From Tupaia tana (taxonomy: Eukaryota; Chordata; Mammalia; Scandentia; Tupaiidae), in assembly GCA_026018925.1 (NCBI GenBank), contig JAKSZU010000029.1, forward strand, positions 13,043,863 through 13,107,862: a stretch of 64,000 nt of DNA, given 5' to 3'. Both the position numbers and the translations under genes were made by a program. Under the pieces are notes generated by a model. It had not been told where the DNA came from and searched no databases. It worked only from the letters and a program-made list of their open reading frames with translations. This document shows, one piece after another, positions 57,341-64,000 of this stretch (position 1 is its first letter; the number at the start of each line of letters is the position of its first letter).

Positions 57341-58732
57341 TCAATGCCTAGTGAGAACTAACTTGCAGGAGAACCTTTTCCTACATTGTTCACATTCATA
57401 GGACTTCTCTCCTGTGTGAGTTCTCTTATGTACAGTTAGGTACCCCTTGCTGGAGAATGTTTTCCCACACTGTTCACAATCATAGAGCTTTTCTCCTGTG
57501 TGAGTCCTGTGATGCACAATGAGATATGACTTCCGGGAGAACATTTTCCTACATTGTTCACATTCATAGGGTTTTTCTCCTGTGTGAATTCTCTTATGTT
57601 CAGTTAGGTACCCCTTGCTGGAGAATGCTTTCCCACACTGTTCACAATCATAGAGTTTTTCTCCTGTGTGAGTTCTGTGATGCACAATGAGATATGACTT
57701 CCGGGAGAACATTTTCCTACATAGTTCACATTCATAGGATTTTTCTCCTGTGTGAATTCTCTTATGTTCAGTTAGGTACCCTTTTCTGGAGAATGCTTTC
57801 CCACATTGTTCACATTCATAGGGTTTTTCTCCTGTGTGCATTCTCCAATGGCTAGTGAGAACTGACTTGCGGGAGAACCTTTTCCTACATTGATCACATT
57901 CATAGGGCTTCTCTCCAGTATGAGTTCTCTTATGTACAGTTAGCTCCCACTTGCTGTAGACTGTTTTCCCACATTGTTTGCATTCATAGGGTTTTTTTCC
58001 TGTGTGTGTTCTCCGATGCCTAGCGAAATCTGTCTTGCAGGAGAACCTTTTCCTACATTGTTCACATTCATATGGCTTCTCTCCTGTGTGAGTTCTCTTA
58101 TGTACAGTTAGGTACTCCTTGCTGGAGAATGTTTTCCCACATTGTTCGCATTCATAGGGTTTTTCTCCTGTGTGAATTCTCTGATGCTTAGTGAGATGTG
58201 ACTTCTGAGAGCACATTTTCTGACATTGTTCACATTCATAAGGCTTCTCTCTTGTGTGAGTTCTCTTATGTACAGTTAGGTACCCCTTGCTGGAGAACCT
58301 TTTCCCACATTGTTCACATTCATAGGGTTTTTCTCTTCTGTGCATTCTCCAATGCCTAGTGAGAATTGACTTGCAGGAGAACATTTTCCTACATTGTTCA
58401 CATTTATAGGTTTTCTTTCTTGTATGAATTTTCCAATGTCTACTAAAGACTGACTTGAAACTGAAAGATTTTCCACATTCCCCACATTCATAGGATTTCT
58501 CTCCAGTGTGAGTTGTCTCATGCACAGTGAAGTCTACAAGTGACTTCTTGTAGAAAATTTTATCACATATTTTATTTTCATAGGATTTCTCTCCTATGTG
58601 ACTCCTCTGATGTACAGTGAGGTCTAAATTCTGGGAAAATCTTTTCTTACATTGTTTACACTCATAGGGCTTCTCTCCTGTATAAGTATTCAGACAGTCA
58701 GAAAGGGCTGTGTTCAGACACAATAAATTCAT
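57341..58732 (-). CDS. C2H2 zinc-finger array of a KRAB-ZNF gene (16 fingers; probably decayed)
   Basis: KZNF proteins bind DNA with tandem C2H2 fingers, and the KRAB domain recruits TRIM28/KAP1 for silencing, often of retroelements. The 463-residue frame holds 16 fingers at 28-residue spacing joined by TGEKP-type linkers, from about residue 22 to the end. Finger 2 lacks its first cysteine (YENKIC) and has two extra residues; the last finger breaks after its first histidine because one G is lost relative to its sisters. From finger 3 on, fingers alternate between a CGK(T/A)FSSKGYLTVH form and a CRKxFSxKSxLxxH form, giving a 168-bp two-finger repeat. An in-frame TAG lies just before the first methionine (near 58745), so this ATG is not the natural start. 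Confidence 0.85.
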   Translation of the reverse strand: MNLLCLNTALSDCLNTYTGEKPYECKQCKKRFSQNLDLTVHQRSHIGEKSYENKICDKIFYKKSLVDFTVHETTHTGEKSYECGECGKSFSFKSVFSRHWKIHTRKKTYKCEQCRKMFSCKSILTRHWRMHRREKPYECEQCGKRFSSKGYLTVHKRTHTREKPYECEQCQKMCSQKSHLTKHQRIHTGEKPYECEQCGKTFSSKEYLTVHKRTHTGEKPYECEQCRKRFSCKTDFARHRRTHTGKKPYECKQCGKTVYSKWELTVHKRTHTGEKPYECDQCRKRFSRKSVLTSHWRMHTGEKPYECEQCGKAFSRKGYLTEHKRIHTGEKSYECELCRKMFSRKSYLIVHHRTHTGEKLYDCEQCGKAFSSKGYLTEHKRIHTGEKPYECEQCRKMFSRKSYLIVHHRTHTGEKLYDCEQCGKTFSSKGYLTVHKRTHTGEKSYECEQCRKRFSCKLVLTRH

Positions 58733-59090
58733 ATATTGTTCTATCTACAAATTTTCTCTCCAGTAAGAGTTGTCTCATGTATAACAACAGTTGAAAGCTT
58801 TGGTAATTTATACACATTATAAGGGTTTACTTCTCTGTACTTTCTCTGGTTATCATAATTTTTGACCTCTGGAAAAAGGATTTTTGATATTTATTATATT
58901 TATAGGGTATTTCCCTTGTGTGCATTCACTGATGAAAGTGTAGATTTTAATTCTGCAATAAGGATGCCATTTCCTCTTTATATGAATAGAAACCTTCCAC
59001 TTTGTGATTAAAATCTATTATAAAAATGATTTCAAAAATACTTTCTCACATTCTCTACATTTATAGTGTGCATCTCATGTTTGTATCTTC
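58733..59090 (-). pseudogene. Degenerate 5' finger/linker part of the KZNF last exon
   Basis: On the minus strand, finger-like text (complements of CTCTACATTTATAG and of GTGTGCATTCACTGATG) continues with stops and broken cysteine/histidine spacing. The intron acceptor joining it to KRAB-B could not be located. Confidence 0.6.
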
Positions 59091-59246
59091 TGCTGAATGA
59101 GAAAGTTAGACTTTATGTAAAATGCTTTCTTCCACACCTGAATTATATACTGGGCAATAAGAACTATCTTAACACATGCTTTAGCATATTTATTTTATTT
59201 ACAAGCAGTCTCCCCATATCCTTCCTCTTTGGATGGAAAAAGACAG
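59091..59246. other. Probable KZNF intron end, nothing further recognised
   Basis: Short AT-rich stretch between finger relics and the SINE; no clear acceptor assigned. Confidence 0.3.
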
Positions 59247-59497
59247 GGACCAGAAGTTAGCATAATGGCTATGTCGCTGGACTCCCATGTAGTTGACCGC
59301 AGTTCGAGTCCTGGACCCAGTGGCTTAAACTCATGCCAGGCATGTGTGCATGTGTGCCCAAGATCCTAAGAGGAGAATGGAAGAGAAGGGATTGCAGCCT
59401 GGCCATCTTCTTGGGGGGTGATTTCTTGCTTTCTGTCTCTCTCTGTCTGGTGAGCACACACACCCTATGGCAAAAACCTCTCCAAAAAAAAAATAAA
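59247..59497 (+). mobile_element. tRNA-headed SINE, young type
   Basis: GGGACCAGAAGTTAGCATAATGG to poly-A. Flanks share AAAAAGACA. Confidence 0.92.
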
Positions 59498-60135
59498 AAG
59501 ACAACCATTTCCATAAATTATATTTGAGAATTTATTTTACACTGCTCATGTATATTTCAAATATTGGTACTGATCTATAATAAAAAATATGGTTCTTGGT
59601 CCTTAATGTTACTGTAGCAATTTACATTAATATTTTGAAAGCTAGGTGGATTTATTTTGTTCTTTTATGCATCCCTTTCCTTTAATACCTTTAACAATAT
59701 TCAAAATATCTACCTCCTGTCTTCCTATAATTTTACACTGAAAGATTTCCATGTGTCATCTTTTTCCCCTGTCCTTTTTCTCTTTCCTTTCTTATAACGG
59801 TGGGCATTGTGTACAGTTTCTTTGCTAAAGTGAACAGTTTTCTAGATCATCTATTTGTAGAAATCAAAAACAACTCTTGTCACTTAAGAATAAATATTAC
59901 TTAGGAAGCACTTATAGCCAATAAAAACACATACTAACTACCCTAAACATGTCATCATTCCGGATGCTTTAAAAATATATATACCCCATTTTTTCACACT
60001 CTTATCCCAGGAAAACATTTCTACATTTTTCTAACCTGACCAGCAGTAACATTTTGTTTTCCCCTCTCAATAAAATATAAATTCTTTAAAAGAAAATGCA
60101 TTACACTGGTCCCTGAAAATTATGCACTGACTAAC
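59498..60135. other. KZNF intron, nothing recognised
   Basis: AT-rich DNA between the finger exon and KRAB-B; no ORF, RNA or clear repeat. Confidence 0.5.
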
Positions 60136-60228
60136 CTGGGAGGCTCAAGCTGGGAAGTTCTTCTAATGTCCATGGATCTCCTCCTTGCTCCAACTTGATG
60201 ATAACTGCAGGTTTGGCAATGCTTTGTC
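60136..60228 (-). CDS. KRAB-B box exon
   Basis: On the minus strand, acceptor AACAG precedes a 93-bp exon ending at donor GTTAGT. Joined in phase after KRAB-A it reads GQSIAKPAVIIKLEQGGDP then WTLEELPSLSLPG, matching the KRAB-B pattern (KPxVIxKLEQGxxPW). Exon length is a multiple of three. No internal stop. Confidence 0.88.
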
Positions 60229-61849
<1,621 letters not shown>

Positions 61850-61970
61850 AAAATCTCAACTGGACTGGTGAGAAATGTATTCCTGTTGGAACATTCACTT
61901 TACAAGCTAAGTGACATATGTGATTCAATGTATAAAAGAAATTAAAATTAAATTAAACATAAAAATAATA
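61850..61970 (+). mobile_element. Short L1 3' end
   Basis: CTCAACTGGACTGGTGAGAAATG to GATTCAATGTATAAAAG and an A-rich tail, the last 120 bp of an L1 3' UTR. Confidence 0.8.
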
Positions 61971-62029
61971 TTTACTGATAGGGAAAGAGAAACAGACCAT
62001 TTAAAACAAGAAAATATTTATTAAATAAT

Positions 62030-62243
62030 TTATAAAGGTTCATGTGCTTCTGGGGGATGCAGATGGAAAGTGAAAAATCATACCCAAGGAGGAATGTTCA
62101 TGACACAATTCATGTTCCTCCATTTCTCCCTTCTTTCAGAATTTAGGTTGTACAAGTATATGTGCCTATCGTGATTCTCAAGATACTGGGTTCAGGCATG
62201 TGGGATCCTGCTGCCATAACCTTTATTCCATAAGCTGGTCTAA
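62030..62243 (-). mobile_element. Old long-type SINE
   Basis: Degraded body (GTGAAAAATCATACCCAAGG) and head ending TAAGCTGGTC. Confidence 0.7.
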
Positions 62244-62549
62244 ATTTTTACCATTTTAGAAATTTTTTAAAATGACTTAGTGCTAATATATTTTATAATA
62301 TTTACAGCTCTATCAGAAGAAATACTGTATTCTATCCACAGAGAGTATATTTAAAAATATTGATTTATAATAAATGACTTCAATAAAAGAAGATTTAGGA
62401 TGTTGTTTATATCTTGTTGTGAAAGGCAGTATCACAGTTAAGAGAGAAAAACTGAAGGATAAAGATATTCTACCACAATAACTAACACTATATGTAAGGT
62501 ACTAGTCAACTGAAATTAAAGAGGAACATTAAAAAAATATGAGCACAGG
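62244..62549. other. AT-rich intronic DNA, nothing recognised
   Basis: No gene or clear repeat. Confidence 0.35.
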
Positions 62550-62700
62550 GGAGCTGGCAGGCAGGTTAAGGTGCTGGAATATTACATATCTGACCATGGT
62601 TCAAGTTCTGGAACAGGACATGGTGGCTTGCTTTCTAGAACCCATCCTCCAATGCTCAGTGAGTACGTGTGCCATATAGTCAAATAATCATAATAATTAA
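62550..62700 (+). mobile_element. Short-type SINE
   Basis: GGGAGCTGGCAGGCAGGTTAAGG head, then GGCTTGCTTTCTAGAACCC with no central block; tail CATATAGTCAAATAAT. Confidence 0.78.
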
Positions 62701-62759
62701 AATTTAATAATTTATATATATCAGAGAGAAAGTCTACACAAGCTTGTACATGTAACTTA

Positions 62760-62985
62760 AGGCAGATGAGTCCCAAATTTCTGATTGTGCAGTTTTAGTC
62801 CCAGACTTGGAGGCTTGAAAATCACACCAAGTTCATGAGCATGCATACCAAACATCCTGAGAGGAGAATAGAGGAGAAGGAATTGCAGTGTAGCTATCCG
62901 TTCTGGGGGGTGATTTTTCACTTTTCTTCTCTCTCCTTTTGGTGAGAATGCATGTACCCTATTGTAAAAACATTTTTTTAAAAGA
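62760..62985 (+). mobile_element. Long-type SINE, degraded head
   Basis: Partial head (TTTTAGTCCCAGACTTGG), full body (GAGGAGAATAGAGGAGAAGG) and A-rich tail. Confidence 0.85.
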
Positions 62986-62989
62986 GTGT

Positions 62990-63668
62990 AAAAAGAGTCA
63001 GAGGCCATTGTGTATTAAAAAGATTAATTCACCAAGAAGATATGAAAATCATAAAACTTTATGCATTCAACATCAGAAAGGAAGACTGCTAGATATGAAC
63101 AGAAAGACTGATTATGACATGCTAATTCATGTGGACTTCAACACTGTACTGTCACCTCTGGATAGATCATTTAGACAAAAAGTAAAAAAGACAAAGAACA
63201 TAAATGATCCAATAATCCAAATAAACTAACCAACATTGACAGAAGATTTTGCAGAAAACAAAATACACATTTTTCTCAGCCACACATAGAATATTTCTGA
63301 TGACTGACCACATAATAGAGAAAAAATTAGTCTTTAAAACTAAAAAGAAAACAGAAATTATATATACCAATTTATTTGCTACCATATATAATAAAATTAA
63401 ACTCGAACAGAAAGTACTTTCAAAAATTCACAAATACATGAAAATTACATAATTTACCCTGAGTAACTTCAAAATTACTGAGTAAATTAAGAATACAAAT
63501 GAAAATTTCTTGAAAAAAGTAATAATTTAATCACAACCCTTCAGATGCTTTCAAACACATCAAAAGCACTCCTACAAGACAAGTCTATAACAATTAGCAC
63601 TCACACACACACGTTTAAAAAAGATGATAAATAACCTAATGACTTATGCCAGAAAACTGAAAAAGTGA
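62990..63668 (+). mobile_element. Ancient L1 fragment (ORF2 endonuclease region)
   Basis: Degraded text keeps the ORF2 endonuclease order: TTAATTCACCAAGAAGATAT, TATGCATTCAACATCAG, GTGGACTTCAACACTG (GDFNT region), CTGGATAGATCATTTAGAC, CACATAATAG and then AAATACATGAAAATTACA. It belongs to an older L1 subfamily than L1-A/B/C. Confidence 0.72.
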
Positions 63669-63728
63669 GAACAAGATATCTCAAAAGTATTAATAGTAGA
63701 ACAAGATATCTCAAAAGTATTAATAGTA
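63669..63728. repeat. Perfect 30-bp tandem duplication
   Basis: The unit GAACAAGATATCTCAAAAGT plus ATTAATAGTA occurs twice without a mismatch, at 63669-63698 and 63699-63728. It is a recent slip or duplication in old L1 sequence. Confidence 0.95.
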
Positions 63729-63762
63729 GAAGATACAAAATAATAAAAATTAGGACAGGCAT

Positions 63763-64000
63763 GGGACCAGCAGTTAGCATAATGGCTATGTCACTGAATG
63801 TGGTTTGAGTCCCAGATCCGGTGGCTTAAACTCACACTGGGCGTGTGTGCATGCATGCCCAAGATCTCAAGAGAATGGAGAAGGGATTGCAGCATTGCCA
63901 TCTCCCCTGGGGGGTGATTTCTTGCTTTCTGTCTCTCTGTCTCTCTCTGTCTTTCTGGTGAGCCCAGGCACCCTATAGCAAAAAAACTCTCAAAAAAAAA
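63763..64000 (+). mobile_element. tRNA-headed SINE, anticodon region deleted, cut by the window end
   Basis: GGGACCAGCAGTTAGCATAATGG, then a deletion of about 18 bp between TATGTCACTG and AATGTGGTTTGAG, full body, and poly-A to the window end. Confidence 0.92.

Noticed and set aside
57341-58732. Complete, functional KZNF protein
   Set aside because: An in-frame TAG precedes the first ATG, no join to KRAB-B could be found, and finger relics continue out of frame after the stop.

Overview
The window is mammalian nuclear DNA, probably from a euarchontogliran placental. It has L1 LINEs of one recent lineage plus older ones, about 55 copies of a tRNA-headed SINE, degraded 7SL-derived (Alu/B1-like) sequence, class II-type and MaLR-like LTRs, three broken olfactory receptor (OR) genes and a KRAB zinc-finger (KZNF) locus with canonical KRAB exons. 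The 7SL-derived pieces point to Euarchontoglires. The dominant SINE (head GGGACCAGCAGTTAGCGTAATGG, B box GGTTCGAGTCC, CT-rich end, poly-A) is not Alu, B1, B2 or rabbit C. A colugo (Dermoptera) is my best guess, but that is inference only.

Layout. 1-4110: 3' part of an L1 (ORF2) followed by a second 3'-terminal module. 4.1-24.1 kb: left arm of an old, diverged inverted duplication. It carries unique DNA, a full-length-type L1 (6324-11260, insertion unit to 12877), a solo LTR (14065-14816), many SINEs and an OR pseudogene on + (22721-23651). 24.1-31.9 kb: the spacer, almost all one long L1 (about 24.6-31.6 kb) with an antisense LTR in its 5' UTR. 31.9-42.0 kb: right arm, holding the inverted counterpart of the same unique DNA and OR pseudogene (on -), with an ORF1-only (HAL1-like) element at 33830-36241. 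42-52 kb: L1 fragments, SINEs, microsatellites and a 42-bp-period minisatellite. 52.3-53.9 kb: a third OR pseudogene, split by an L1 fragment. 54-56.2 kb: MaLR-like LTR, SINEs and an L1 tail. 56.5-60.6 kb (minus): KRAB zinc-finger locus with a 127-bp KRAB-A exon, a 93-bp KRAB-B exon and a C2H2 array that is open for 16 fingers but decayed at both ends. 60.6-64 kb: probably upstream intron of that locus, with an old L1 endonuclease-region fragment and more SINEs.

No ordinary gene is demonstrably intact. The only candidate for a working product is the KZNF, and stop codons and a frameshift flanking its open finger block argue against that as read here. OR7-type receptor relics beside KZNF genes recall OR/ZNF neighbourhoods known in other mammals, such as human chromosome 19. 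The most informative structure is the inverted duplication: each arm preserves the empty site of insertions in the other, so the order of events can be read directly.
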